A DNA stretch of 46,439 nucleotides from assembly GCA_030158585.1 (NCBI GenBank), contig JAOASR010000099.1, forward strand, positions 1 to 46,439. Direction: 5' to 3'. This document shows positions 5,600 through 14,658 of the stretch, piece by piece (position 1 is the stretch's first letter; every line of letters starts with the position of its first letter). The notes under the pieces were generated by a model that saw only the letters and a list, made by a program, of their open reading frames with translations, did no database searches and was not told the DNA's origin. A program made the translations under genes and the position numbers. This DNA comes from Microcella sp. GTDB taxonomy: Bacteria > Actinomycetota > Actinomycetes > Actinomycetales > Microbacteriaceae.

Positions 5600-8500
5600 A
5601 TGAGCGTCGCCCCACCCCGCGAGCCCCATTCCGATCTCGACGCATCCGGCGATCTCGAAGGGCCGGGCGGGGCGGCCGACGACGCTGCGTGGGCCGGGCG
5701 GGTGGTCTTCCCGCCCAGCTCGCTCGCTCTGCGCTGGACGCGCTCGTGCCCCGCCTGTCTGGCGCCGCTCGGCGGCCTCACCTGCACCCGATGCGGTCTC
5801 GACCTCGACCACCCCGCCGCGATCGAGCTCGCCGACGTCTCGACGCGCGCCGCCGATCTGCTGGATGCCCGGGTCGCCCTCATCGGCCGCCTGCGGCGCG
5901 CGAGCGCGCGGCCCTCGATCGCGGCTCACGCCGCGCTGCCCGATACCGTCGCGGCATCCTCCGGTGCGCGCGGCGAGGCATTGCCGACGCCGCCCGTTCC
6001 GCCCCCGGCGCCGCCGTCGCTCTCCGCCCCCGGCGGCGGCGAACCCGCCGGGCCCGCGTCCGCTCCGCTCGGTGACCCGCGGCGCTCGCGCTCGGGGGTG
6101 CAGATCGCGCTGACGGTCGTCGGCATCAGCCTGCTGGGCGTCTTCGCTGTCTTCGGGCTCGTCTACGCCTTCGTCGCGTACGGGCAGACGGTGCGCATGC
6201 TCATCGTCGCCGCCGGCACCCTCGCGGTGCTCGCGACCGCGGCGGCTCTCTCGCGCCGGGGCCTCACCTCGACCGCAGAGGGGCTCGCGGTGCTCGGCAC
6301 GATCGTGCTCGTGCTCGACGCCTGGGCTCTGCGAGCGAATGACCCGCTCGGGCTCGGCGACGGGCCGGACGCGCTCTACTGGGGCTGGGCGCTGCTCATC
6401 GTGGGCGCCGTCACCGCCGCCTGGGCGCGACTCGGGTCTCTCGGCGCCCCCGCGATCGGCGCAGCGGTCGTGACCCCGCTCGGTGCAGGGCTGCTCGCCG
6501 CGCACCTCGCGCAACCTCTCGATCTCACGCTCTCGTGGGCTCTCGGGCCTGGCACCAGCAGCGCCCTCGGCGCACTCGCGGCGTCGGTGGCAGCGCTCGT
6601 GCATCCACTGCTCTCGCGCCCCGACCGACCGGTTCTCGCGCGCACCACCGCAGCCGTCGCCCTTGTGGCGGCCGGCATCGCGACCATCACAGGCATCGTC
6701 GCCCTGGCCTTCGGTGTCGACGAGCCCTCCACGGCGCTGGCTCTCTCGCTCCTGCTGGCGACGGCCGCCGCCGCGCACGCCGGCGTACTGCTGCGCCGCT
6801 CCGCGGCCGTCGGCTCCGAGAGCGTCGTGCTCGCTCAGGCGATCGCGGTTCTCGGTGTCGTCACGGCTGTCATCGGCGCCGCCGTCGCCGGCGACCGACT
6901 CGACGAACGCACCGGGGCCGCCGTCGTGCCCGTCGTCGTGGCGACCGTTCTGGCCGCCGCTCTCGAGCAGGCGCGCACGCGCCGCACGGCATCACCCCGC
7001 CGACCGGCGATCTCGGCGGCGCTCCTCGCCGCGGCGGTGCTGGCCGCGGCGAGCGCAGGCGTCGCCGCCATCATCGGGCTCGGGGCCGCGCTCGAAGCGG
7101 TGCTCGCGGTCGGCGCGCCCCTCGGCGTGACGGTCACGAGCATCGTCGTGCGGCCTGAGCCGATCGTTCCCGCCGCTCTGGCGGCGCTCGCGCTGGCGGC
7201 CGGCATCCTCGCCGCGAACTGGTTCGCGCTCGGCGTTCTGCGTTCTCGCGCACGGGCCCTGACTCCCCTTGTGGGCGGGCTCGCCGTGGCGAGCCTCCCG
7301 CTTCTGGGCACGTGGATCGCCATCGTGACCGCCTCTGCACTCGTCGCGCTCGTCGCCGCGATCGCGCTCCACCGCGTCGTGCACGTGCCCGATCGCGACG
7401 ACCGGCGCGCTCTCGTGGCGGGGCTCGCGCCCGTCGCGATCGGTGGCGGCTTGCTCGCGCTCTGCGTCGCGCCCGCCGTCACGGGCGCCTGGATCATCGG
7501 CGTCGCCGTGGCGCTCGTCATCATCGCCGTCTGCCGCGCGCTCCCCGCTCGGCAATGGGTGCGCGCGCTCGCGGTCGGTGGCGGAGCAGCCATCGTCATC
7601 GCGAGTGCGGCGCCGCTCGCCGACGACCTGCGAGGCGCCGGAGTCGCTGCGCCGACCGAGGCAGTCATCATTGCGCTCGGAGCTCTCGTGCTGCTCGTCT
7701 CGGCCCTCGGGCGACTGGGCGACCGGGAACGGCGAGCGGCGTCAGCCGTCGCCGTCGCACTCACCGCAGCCGGTGCGGTGACGCTGACCGATCTGGCGGG
7801 TCTCGGCATCGGAGCTCCCGACGCCGCAGGCGCGGGAACCGTAGCGCTCGCGCTCGGCATCGCCGTGGCCGCGCTCGCCGTGGCGGTGCTGCAGGCAGCG
7901 GGCCCCAGCGAGAACGTGCGCGCGCGCCGGCTCGAGGCACTCGCCGCCGCGGCTCTACTGCCGATCGTCGTCGCACTCGGCGTCGCTCAGGCCTCACTCG
8001 CCCTCGAGACCGACCGCGGAGTCGCCGTCGTGCTGCAGCTGCTCGCCCTCGCGGTCGTCAGCGCGGTGAGCCTGGCGGCCCGGCTGCACGGCCGGGATGT
8101 GCCGCGACGACGGCGCGCGACCGATGCGGTCACGGGCGCACTCGTCGCGCTGCTCGTGCTCGAGGCGAGCGTGCCAGGGCCCGGATCGGCGGAGGGCCCG
8201 CTCGCCCTTCTCGTCGGCGCCGTCGCCGTCCTCCTTCTCGCGGTCGACCGCGACGGCCTCGCGGCGTCGGCATCGGCACGACGCCACCTCGGCTGGGCGG
8301 CCCTGGCTCTCGCCTCCCTCGCTCTGTGGACGCAGCTCACCCGTGCGGAGCTCACCGCGCCCGAACCGTTCGTGCTGCCCGTCGCGGGCGCGCTCATGCT
8401 CATCGCCGCCTGGATCGGGCGCGCGCGCGGCCGTGAGACCACCGGTGTGGCGGCCCTCGTCGGTGGAGCGCTCGTCCTCGCCGGCGCGCCGATCGCCCTG

Positions 8501-9301
8501 GCGAGCGGCGACGAGCCGCTCCTCCGTGGAGGGGCCATCGCGGTGGTCGCCCTCCTGCTCGCGCTCGCCGCCGTTCACCGACGCGACGCGCTCGAGGCTC
8601 GCCTTCCGACGATCGCGACCGCCCTCGTGGGGGCGTCGCTGGTCTCGTTCGCCGCCCTCGCGGTCGCGACCGTGCCGGCTCTCTCCTCGGGCGGGCGCGA
8701 CCCGCTCGATCAGATCCGCGCCGTCCTGCTGGTGGTCCTCCTCGCCGGCGTCGGTCTCGGATCCTGGTTCGCCGCCCCCAGCCGCGAGCGGTCGATGCTC
8801 GCCGCGGGCGGGACCGGCCTCGCCTCGCTGAGCGCCGGCGCCCTGGGCCTCGCCGCCGTCGTCGAGCCGGTCGAGCTGCTCAGCCTCCCGGTGGCGCTCG
8901 CCGCTCTCGCCATGGGCGTCATCGCGCTCGAACGCGATACGGCGGCCCGCAGCGGCCTCTGGCTCACCCCCGGGCTCGTCCTGCTGCTCGTGCCATCGCT
9001 CATCGCCGTCGATGTCTCGCCCGACCTCTGGCGCATCGTCGCTCTCGGCGTCGTCGCGCTCGCGGTGTTCGTGGGCGGCGTCGCCCGCCGCCTCCGGTCG
9101 CCGGTTCTCGTCGGTGGTGCTGTCCTTCTCACGCACCTCGTCGTGCAGAGCTGGCCGCTGCTCGAGCGCGTCGGCGAGTCGGTCGAGTGGTGGCTGTGGC
9201 TCGGTCTCGCCGGCGTCGCGGTGGTCGCGATCGCGGCCCGCTACGAGCGCCGGCTGCAGGATGCTCGCGCTCTCGTGCGCCGCATCCGCGACCTGCGCTG
9301 A
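5600..9301 (+). CDS. Giant polytopic membrane protein with N-terminal zinc ribbon (SCO7613-type)
   Basis: A 1233-residue protein. Residues 50-65 form a zinc ribbon with CPAC and CTRC. A Pro/Ala-rich linker follows to about 155, and from about 165 to 1215 there is an almost unbroken series of hydrophobic helices, roughly 30 or more, with short polar turns. The C-terminus is a basic cytoplasmic tail. This architecture is known from actinobacterial proteins annotated as SCO7613 C-terminal domain-containing membrane protein. Their function is unknown; no transporter, enzyme or glycosyltransferase motif was seen. The ATG at 5600 was chosen because a TAGGTT box lies 7 nt upstream. The gene diverges from the ECF sigma gene with only 115 bp between starts, so shared regulation is possible. 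Confidence 0.85.
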   Translation: MSVAPPREPHSDLDASGDLEGPGGAADDAAWAGRVVFPPSSLALRWTRSCPACLAPLGGLTCTRCGLDLDHPAAIELADVSTRAADLLDARVALIGRLRRASARPSIAAHAALPDTVAASSGARGEALPTPPVPPPAPPSLSAPGGGEPAGPASAPLGDPRRSRSGVQIALTVVGISLLGVFAVFGLVYAFVAYGQTVRMLIVAAGTLAVLATAAALSRRGLTSTAEGLAVLGTIVLVLDAWALRANDPLGLGDGPDALYWGWALLIVGAVTAAWARLGSLGAPAIGAAVVTPLGAGLLAAHLAQPLDLTLSWALGPGTSSALGALAASVAALVHPLLSRPDRPVLARTTAAVALVAAGIATITGIVALAFGVDEPSTALALSLLLATAAAAHAGVLLRRSAAVGSESVVLAQAIAVLGVVTAVIGAAVAGDRLDERTGAAVVPVVVATVLAAALEQARTRRTASPRRPAISAALLAAAVLAAASAGVAAIIGLGAALEAVLAVGAPLGVTVTSIVVRPEPIVPAALAALALAAGILAANWFALGVLRSRARALTPLVGGLAVASLPLLGTWIAIVTASALVALVAAIALHRVVHVPDRDDRRALVAGLAPVAIGGGLLALCVAPAVTGAWIIGVAVALVIIAVCRALPARQWVRALAVGGGAAIVIASAAPLADDLRGAGVAAPTEAVIIALGALVLLVSALGRLGDRERRAASAVAVALTAAGAVTLTDLAGLGIGAPDAAGAGTVALALGIAVAALAVAVLQAAGPSENVRARRLEALAAAALLPIVVALGVAQASLALETDRGVAVVLQLLALAVVSAVSLAARLHGRDVPRRRRATDAVTGALVALLVLEASVPGPGSAEGPLALLVGAVAVLLLAVDRDGLAASASARRHLGWAALALASLALWTQLTRAELTAPEPFVLPVAGALMLIAAWIGRARGRETTGVAALVGGALVLAGAPIALASGDEPLLRGGAIAVVALLLALAAVHRRDALEARLPTIATALVGASLVSFAALAVATVPALSSGGRDPLDQIRAVLLVVLLAGVGLGSWFAAPSRERSMLAAGGTGLASLSAGALGLAAVVEPVELLSLPVALAALAMGVIALERDTAARSGLWLTPGLVLLLVPSLIAVDVSPDLWRIVALGVVALAVFVGGVARRLRSPVLVGGAVLLTHLVVQSWPLLERVGESVEWWLWLGLAGVAVVAIAARYERRLQDARALVRRIRDLR

Positions 9302-9462
9302 CCCGCGTCGCTGGCCCGGCGGCCGGGCAGCAGCGCGGCAGCCGGTCGGCCTGGGAGCCCCGTGGGAGTCCGCTCCACGGCCGAGCGCCCCGGCCTACCG
9401 TGGGAGGAGCGATCGTCACGAACGACCGCCCCCACCGATCGACGACACGAAAGGACCACGCC

Positions 9463-9951
9463 ATGACCGACGTGACCTCGGCCCCCGAAGCGACCACCGA
9501 CCCCGACATGGTCTCGGGCGTCGCCCAGTACCTCTCCCCCGTCGTCATCGACCTCAACGCTCTCGCCCTCGAGGGCAAGCAGGCCCACTGGCACGTGCGC
9601 GGCCGCAACTTCATCGGCGTGCACGAGCTGCTCGACACCCTCGTCGAGCACGCGCGTCAGTACGGCGACATCGCCGCCGAGCGCATCGTCGCCCTGGGCC
9701 TCCCTCTCGATGCGCGCACGACAGCGATCGCGAAGAACACCACGGTGCCGCCCGTGCGCGCCGGCTTCGCGCAGAGCGACGACTTCATCGCCGACGTCAT
9801 CGCCGGCATCGACGCCGCGCTCGTGAGTCTGCGTGCCGCGATCGAGGGCCTCGAAGAGATCGACCCGGTCAGTCAGGACCTCGCGATCGCCATCACGGCC
9901 GATCTCGAGAAGGACCGCTGGTTGCTGTTCTCGCACATCGCGGAGGCCTGA
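9463..9951 (+). CDS. dps: Dps ferritin-like DNA-protection protein
   Basis: A 162-residue Dps/miniferritin that oxidises Fe(II) with hydrogen peroxide at dimer interfaces of a dodecameric shell and may coat DNA. The ferroxidase residues are all present with exact canonical spacing: His42 (in KQAHWHVRG), His54 (VHELLD), Asp58, Asp69 and Glu73 (YGDIAAERI), equivalent to E. coli His51, His63, Asp67, Asp78 and Glu82. There is no Lys-rich N-terminal tail, so strong DNA binding is less certain. The ATG at 9463 is preceded by GAAAGGA at 9448-9454. The gene stands alone and ends in a strong hairpin facing the convergent amidohydrolase operon. Confidence 0.96.
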   Translation: MTDVTSAPEATTDPDMVSGVAQYLSPVVIDLNALALEGKQAHWHVRGRNFIGVHELLDTLVEHARQYGDIAAERIVALGLPLDARTTAIAKNTTVPPVRAGFAQSDDFIADVIAGIDAALVSLRAAIEGLEEIDPVSQDLAIAITADLEKDRWLLFSHIAEA

Positions 9952-9982
9952 GACAGGGCCACCCCCCGACCTGCGCGCATGA

Positions 9983-10011
9983 CGGCCGCGACCCGCACCG
10001 GGTCGCGGCCG
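9983..10011. terminator. Strong hairpin between convergent dps and amidohydrolase genes
   Basis: A 12-bp perfect stem (9983-9994 with 10000-10011) closes a 5-nt loop, 31 nt after the dps stop. The stem is almost entirely GC. No T-run follows, as is common in high-GC actinobacteria. It can serve both convergent transcripts. Confidence 0.7.
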
Positions 10012-10071
10012 TGGTGTGTGCCGGCACGGTGCGGTCGGGAACGTGATGCCGCCCGGGCCGTGGCCGACGAG

Positions 10072-11559
10072 CTAGGAGCGCGCCAGCTGCGGCAGCGCGG
10101 CGTGGGTGACGCGGCCGCCGAGGAGGGTGAGGGCCACGGGCATCGCGCGCAGAGCATCCCCCGATGCGGTCAGCGGATCGCTCTCGACAGCGATCAGATC
10201 CGCGCGCTCGCCCACCGCGACGAGCGTGCGCGTCGAGGCGGCGAGCGCCTCGGGCACCGAGATCGCCTGCTCGCCGTGGAACGGCTCGCGGCCATCGCGT
10301 GAGCGCGTCGTCGCCGCGGCGATCGCGACCCACGGGTCGAGCGGGGCCACGGGCGCATCAGAGCCCAGGATCACGCGGGCTCCGGCGTCGAGCAGCGAGC
10401 GCAGCGCGAAGGCGCGGCCCGTGCGCCCGGGCCAGTATCGCTCGGCGACGTCGCGGTCGTCCATCGCGTGCTCGGGCTGCACGCTCGCCGTCACACCGAG
10501 CGCCGCGAACCGGGCGAGATCGGAGTCGTGCAGCAGCTGCGCGTGCTCGATGCGACCTCCGCGCCCGAGCTTCTGGAACACGTCGAGCGCGACGCGGTTC
10601 GCGCCGTCGCCGATCGCGTGCACGGCGAGCTCGAATCCCGCCTCCGAGGCGCGGGCGAGCAGCGGGTGCAGGTCGCACGGCGGCACCGTGAGCAGGCCGT
10701 AGGGGTGCTCCGACTCTTCGGGGTAGGGGTCGCAGCAGTAGGCGGTGCGCGTGTTGAGCGAGCCGTCGGTGATGACCTTGAGCGGGCCGACCGAGACCGT
10801 CTCGCTCACGACCGCGCCCGAGTGCAGGCCCTCGCCGATCGCGCGCTCGAGGTGCTGCGGGTAGACGCCGAACTCGACGCGCAGACCGTCGAAGCCGCCC
10901 GCGACGCGGCGCTTCCAGTCGTCGAGGTTCCAGCGCATCTCGAGGTCGACGACGCCGACCACGCCGCGCGCCGCTGCCTCGCGCGCCGCCTCGCCGACCC
11001 ACTGGTCGAGCACCTCGTCGGGGGCGCCGTCGAGGTGACGGGTGACGGCGAACGCGGCCTCTTCGCGCAGCAGACCCGTCACCGCGGCCGTCTCGAGCGC
11101 CTCGTCGGGCAGCTCGGCGCCGTAGCGGGCGAGCGCGGCCGAGTTCAGCCAGGCGCAGTGGACGTCGGCGCTCACGAGCACCACCGCGTGATCCGGGGCC
11201 GCGGCGTCGAGCAGCGCGGCCGTCGGGGCATCGGGCCACAGGCCGTCGCGGAAGCCCCCGCCGACGATCGTCTCGCCCGGTGCGGCCCCGGCAGCGGCAT
11301 CCGCCACCCGCTCGGCGGCCTCGCGAGCGCTCGTCGCCGTCGACAGGTCGAGGCGGCGGCGGTGCTGCGCCCACTGGGTGAGGTGCACGTGCTCGTCCCA
11401 CAGGCCCGGCAGCAGGTAGCGGCCCTCGAGATCGACGACGCCCTCGCCCGCCGCGATCGTGCCGGCGGGGTGGATGCCCGTGATGACGCCGTCGGCGATC
11501 GTCACGTCGATCGGCGCGTGTCCGCCGAGCGGTCGGGCGTCACGAAGGGCGCGGATCAT
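10072..11559 (-). CDS. YtcJ-like amidohydrolase (amidohydrolase_3 family)
   Basis: A 495-residue metal-dependent hydrolase of the urease/dihydroorotase superfamily. The N-terminal small beta domain reads VTIADGVITGI, and the metal motif is GLWDEHVHLTQW near residues 52-63 (HxH). Later landmarks are the strand ITDGSLNTRTAYC, AVHAIGDGANR with the conserved His, GRIEHAQLL with a second His, and GSDAPVAPLDPW carrying the catalytic Asp. The layout matches YtcJ/AepA proteins, whose substrates are mostly unknown (amide or carbamate-like compounds). The GAGGAG sequence 5 nt upstream supports ATG 11559. The first 20 nt overlap the end of the upstream PaiB-like gene, so this is the last gene of the unit rpiB, nei, paiB-like, amidohydrolase. 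Confidence 0.92.
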   Translation of the reverse strand: MIRALRDARPLGGHAPIDVTIADGVITGIHPAGTIAAGEGVVDLEGRYLLPGLWDEHVHLTQWAQHRRRLDLSTATSAREAAERVADAAAGAAPGETIVGGGFRDGLWPDAPTAALLDAAAPDHAVVLVSADVHCAWLNSAALARYGAELPDEALETAAVTGLLREEAAFAVTRHLDGAPDEVLDQWVGEAAREAAARGVVGVVDLEMRWNLDDWKRRVAGGFDGLRVEFGVYPQHLERAIGEGLHSGAVVSETVSVGPLKVITDGSLNTRTAYCCDPYPEESEHPYGLLTVPPCDLHPLLARASEAGFELAVHAIGDGANRVALDVFQKLGRGGRIEHAQLLHDSDLARFAALGVTASVQPEHAMDDRDVAERYWPGRTGRAFALRSLLDAGARVILGSDAPVAPLDPWVAIAAATTRSRDGREPFHGEQAISVPEALAASTRTLVAVGERADLIAVESDPLTASGDALRAMPVALTLLGGRVTHAALPQLARS

Positions 11560-12175
11560 GGAGTCTCCTCATCTCGTGGGCGAGCCCGGTGCTGGCGTAC
11601 GGCCCGTCGGCCTCGAGCTCGCCGACGATGCGGTCGACGACCTCGGGGGTCTTGTTCTGGCTGAGCTTCGCGCGCGCGTCGAAGCGGGTCACGCGCAGGC
11701 GGATGCCCACCGTGCCCTTCGCGATGCGCGCACTCTTCTCGGGGTCGAGGTGCAGGCCCCGCGGGGCGTCGACGTGCTGCTCGAAGTGGTCGGTGAGGTG
11801 GCTGAGCACGCGCAGGTTCTCGTCGTCGCTCAGGATCTCGGGGGCGCCGTAGAGGTGGGCGGTGACGTGGTTCCAGGTCGGCACGATGTCGCCCTCGGCG
11901 TACCACGACGACGAGATGTAGCCGTGCGGCCCCTGCACGATGACGAGCACCTCGCGCGCACCGAGCTCGTGCAGCTGCTCATCGGGGCGGCCGACGTGGC
12001 TCACGAGCACGATGTCGTCGCCCGTCGAGGCCTCCTCGTCGAGCAGGAACGGGTAGTGCGAGGCGACGATGCCCCGCTCGGGCACGTGCGACACGATCGT
12101 CGCCCACGGGTTCTCGCGCACGAGCCGGCGCACCTCGTCGGGCTCGGTCATGAAGAAATGGGGTGAGTGGCGCAT
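11540..12175 (-). CDS. PaiB-like FMN-binding split-barrel protein
   Basis: A 211-residue protein of the PaiB family (FMN-binding negative transcriptional regulator). The N-terminal MRHSPHFFMTEPDEVRRLVRENPWATIVSH and the SHYPFLL segment are typical. The middle holds VLVIVQGPHGYISSSWY followed by PTWNHVTAHLYG, the conserved W-N signature of the flavin-binding split barrel. The C-terminal KSARIAKGTVGIRLRVTRFDARAKLSQNK segment is the hallmark ending in SQNK. In Bacillus, PaiB was linked to sporulation and degradative enzyme control; direct DNA binding is doubtful, and an FMN oxidoreductase role is equally possible. It follows the glycosylase gene by 6 nt and overlaps the amidohydrolase. Confidence 0.93.
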   Translation of the reverse strand: MRHSPHFFMTEPDEVRRLVRENPWATIVSHVPERGIVASHYPFLLDEEASTGDDIVLVSHVGRPDEQLHELGAREVLVIVQGPHGYISSSWYAEGDIVPTWNHVTAHLYGAPEILSDDENLRVLSHLTDHFEQHVDAPRGLHLDPEKSARIAKGTVGIRLRVTRFDARAKLSQNKTPEVVDRIVGELEADGPYASTGLAHEMRRLHDPRPS

Positions 12176-12181
12176 GAGACC

Positions 12182-13252
12182 TCAGACCTGGCAGCTCGGG
12201 CAGTAGTAGAGCTTGCGAGCGGCCGCGAGCTCCATGACGATGTGCGTGCCGCAGACCCGGCACGGCAGGCCCTCGCGCTTGTAGACCCAGTGCCGGTCGG
12301 CGCGGTTGCGCAGCGCGAGACGACGGGCCTCCTCGTCGAGGCCGTCCATGGTCAGCATCTGACCGGTGTCGACGCCCACGCCGAGAAGGTAGCGCCAATC
12401 GCGCCACAGGCCCCGAATGACATCCTCCGGCAGGCTCGCGCCGAGCGCGTGCGGGTCGAGGCGCGCGCGGAAGAGGATCTCGGCGCGATAGACGTTGCCG
12501 ATGCCGCTCACGACCGACTGGTCCATGAGCAGCAGGCCGATCGGCACGCGGCGGCGACGGATGCGCTCGAGCATGCGCTCCTCGCCCGCCTCGGCGTCGT
12601 CGATGAGCGGGTCGGGCCCGAGCTTGTCGATGACCTGCTGCACGCCCGCGACGTCGAGAACCTCGCACGCGGTAGGCCCGCGCAGGTCGGCAACGGCTCG
12701 GTCGGAGAGCAGGCGCACGCGCACGGCGCCGATGGGCTCGGGCGGGAACCCCTCGAGCGCCGCGTCGTCGAACGCGCTCTCACTCTCCTGCTCGGCCATG
12801 CGCAGCCGCGTGCGGCGGGGGGCGCCGATCGAGGCGAGCGACTCCTCGTTCGCGCCGACGACCGTGGTCGGGGCGGCTGCGTCGTCGTCAACGGATGCTC
12901 CGCGCATCCCCGTCTGCCCCATGCGGCCGGCCGGCATGCCGGGTTCCGCCGCGATGCTCTCGCTCGCGGAGTCTGATGGGTCGTTCGCCGCCGGGCGCGC
13001 GGTCGCCGACGCGACCGCGCCGTTGAAGTCCCACGCGCCGTAGATGCCGAGGTGGACGCGCAGCCACACCGCATCGTCGAACTCGAGGAACATCTGCTTG
13101 CCGACGGCCTTCGCGTCGGTCATCGTGCGGCCGTCGATGAGCGAGGCGCCGTCGGCGAAGCGCCCCTGCGGCGACGAGGCGCTGATGCGCTCGCCGACGA
13201 AGTGCCGCCCGAACTGGCGGGCGATGCGATGGACGGAGTGACCCTCGGGCAC
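12182..13252 (-). CDS. Fpg/Nei family DNA glycosylase/AP lyase (Nei2-like) with a long insert
   Basis: Base-excision repair enzyme removing oxidised bases and cutting at the abasic site. The start is GTG; after removal of Met the catalytic Pro2 and Glu3 (PEGHS) are in place. The helix-two-turn-helix lies around QSVVSGIGNVYRAEILF with the conserved GIGNxYxxE. The zinc finger is CRVCGTH...YYCPSCQ at the very C-terminus. At 356 residues it is longer than usual. The excess is a low-complexity insert of about 85-90 residues (about 85-172) after the first beta-sandwich strands, rich in Ala, Ser, Pro, Glu and Asp, without Cys. It lies between WDFNGAV and IGAVRVRLLS, in a loop of the N-terminal domain. 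The GTG is 3 nt from the rpiB stop. Confidence 0.93.
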   Translation of the reverse strand: MPEGHSVHRIARQFGRHFVGERISASSPQGRFADGASLIDGRTMTDAKAVGKQMFLEFDDAVWLRVHLGIYGAWDFNGAVASATARPAANDPSDSASESIAAEPGMPAGRMGQTGMRGASVDDDAAAPTTVVGANEESLASIGAPRRTRLRMAEQESESAFDDAALEGFPPEPIGAVRVRLLSDRAVADLRGPTACEVLDVAGVQQVIDKLGPDPLIDDAEAGEERMLERIRRRRVPIGLLLMDQSVVSGIGNVYRAEILFRARLDPHALGASLPEDVIRGLWRDWRYLLGVGVDTGQMLTMDGLDEEARRLALRNRADRHWVYKREGLPCRVCGTHIVMELAAARKLYYCPSCQV

Positions 13253-13255
13253 GGT

Positions 13256-13741
13256 CTAGACGACGTCGTGGCCGGCGATCGCGCCGGTCGACTCGTACTC
13301 GGCGAGCTGCGCGATGCGGCGGGCGTGGCGCTCCTCGCCCGGGAAGGGGGTGGCGATGAAGACCTCGATGAAGCGCAGCACCTCGTCGACCCCGTGCTGG
13401 CGGGCACCGATCGCGATGACGTTGGCGTCGTTGTGCTCGCGGGCGAGGGTCGCGGTCGCCTCGCTCCAGACGAGGGCGGCGCGGGCGCCGAGCACCTTGT
13501 TGGCCGCGATCTGCTCGCCGTTGCCCGAGCCGCCGAAGACGATGCCGAGCGCCTCGACGCCCTGCTCGAGGTCGCGCACGACGGCGCGCGCGGCGTTGAT
13601 GCAGAAGCTCGGGTAGTCGTCGAGCGGGTCGTAGTCGGCGGGGCCGTGATCGAGCACCTCGTGACCGAGGCTCGCGACGTGCTCGCGCACCGTGCGGCTG
13701 AACTCGAGACCGGCGTGATCAGTGGCCACGTGAATGCGCAT
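13256..13741 (-). CDS. rpiB: Ribose-5-phosphate isomerase B
   Basis: A 161-residue LacAB/RpiB enzyme interconverting ribose 5-phosphate and ribulose 5-phosphate in the pentose phosphate pathway. The N-terminal MRIHVATDHAGLEF holds the conserved DHAG. The GGSGNGEQIAANKV segment is the active-site loop and resembles the mycobacterial enzymes, which use a Glu as base instead of the E. coli Cys. The HNDANVIAIGAR motif is typical. The ATG at 13741 gives the family length. It is the first gene of a minus-strand unit followed 3 nt later by the glycosylase gene, and divergent from the SDR gene 104 bp away. Confidence 0.96.
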   Translation of the reverse strand: MRIHVATDHAGLEFSRTVREHVASLGHEVLDHGPADYDPLDDYPSFCINAARAVVRDLEQGVEALGIVFGGSGNGEQIAANKVLGARAALVWSEATATLAREHNDANVIAIGARQHGVDEVLRFIEVFIATPFPGEERHARRIAQLAEYESTGAIAGHDVV

Positions 13742-13845
13742 GACCTCGATTCTAGAGCGCCGCAAAGCGGGTCGAAGGTCCCTGGTCGCGGCCGACGCCC
13801 AGTGAAAAGCTGAGCGCACATCCGATCGACGAAGGAGTCATCACC

Positions 13846-14622
13846 ATGGCCCGCACCTACCTCATCACCGGCTCCGCGAGCGGCATAGGCGCCGCCACGG
13901 CCGCCCTTCTCACCAGCCAGGGTCACCGCGTCATCGGCGTCGACGTGCGCGACGCCGACATCATCGCCGACCTCACGACGCACGAGGGGCGCGCGGCGCT
14001 CGTCGACCACGCTCGCGAGCTCAGCGGCGGCACGCTCGACGCGGTGATCGCCAATGCGGGGCTCGCGACCGAATCCACCGCCACGGTCGCGGTGAACTAC
14101 TTCGGGGCGCTCGCGACGCTCGAGGGGCTGCGGCCTCTGCTGAGCGGCTCGGATGCTCCGCGCGCGGTGGCGACGGCATCCATGGCCTCGCTCTTCCCGG
14201 TCGACGACGAGCTCGTCGACGCATGCCTCGCGCACGACGAGCCCGCGGCTCTGCACCGCGCGAAAGAGCTGCTCGATGCCGGCCAGGGCGGTCTCATCTA
14301 CGGATCGACGAAGCGCGCGCTCGTGCGCTGGATCCGCAGGAACGCGGCGACCCCCGAGTGGGCCGGGGCGGGCATCCCCCTCAATGGCATCGCCCCGGGC
14401 GTCATCGCCACGGCCATGACCGCGCAGTACACCGAGACCGACGAGGCGCGGAAGGCCATCCTCGACATGGTGCCCATGCCCCTCAACGGCATCGCCGAGG
14501 CCTCGAGCGTCGCGCACCTGCTCGCCTACCTGACGAGCGTCGAGAACACGCACCTGTGCGGCCAGGTCGTCTTCATCGACGGCGGCAGCGACGTCGTGAT
14601 CCGCGGCGAATCGACCTGGTAG
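13846..14622 (+). CDS. Short-chain dehydrogenase/reductase (HsdA-like)
   Basis: A 258-residue classical SDR. The Rossmann glycine motif TGSASGIG is at residues 8-15, an acidic residue follows strand 2 (GVDVRDAD), which favours NAD(H), then the NAG motif of strand 4, Ser in ATASMASL, the catalytic YGSTK, and NGIAPGVIATAM after strand 6. The C-terminal GQVVFIDGGSD is standard. The loop between the Ser and Tyr is longer than in most SDRs, as in the 3-alpha-hydroxysteroid dehydrogenase HsdA type, but the substrate cannot be deduced. GAAGGAG is placed 9 nt before ATG 13846. The gene stands alone between divergent rpiB and the convergent cupin gene. Confidence 0.93.
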   Translation: MARTYLITGSASGIGAATAALLTSQGHRVIGVDVRDADIIADLTTHEGRAALVDHARELSGGTLDAVIANAGLATESTATVAVNYFGALATLEGLRPLLSGSDAPRAVATASMASLFPVDDELVDACLAHDEPAALHRAKELLDAGQGGLIYGSTKRALVRWIRRNAATPEWAGAGIPLNGIAPGVIATAMTAQYTETDEARKAILDMVPMPLNGIAEASSVAHLLAYLTSVENTHLCGQVVFIDGGSDVVIRGESTW

Positions 14623-14658
14623 CGAGCGCTGCGCCGGATGCTCGGCGCGAGCCCGGCG

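Noticed and set aside
10072-11559. Amidohydrolase as part of the nitrogen-compound cluster
   Set aside because: It belongs to the rpiB-nei-paiB unit some 29 kb away from the ureohydrolase, with overlapping translation to paiB-like.
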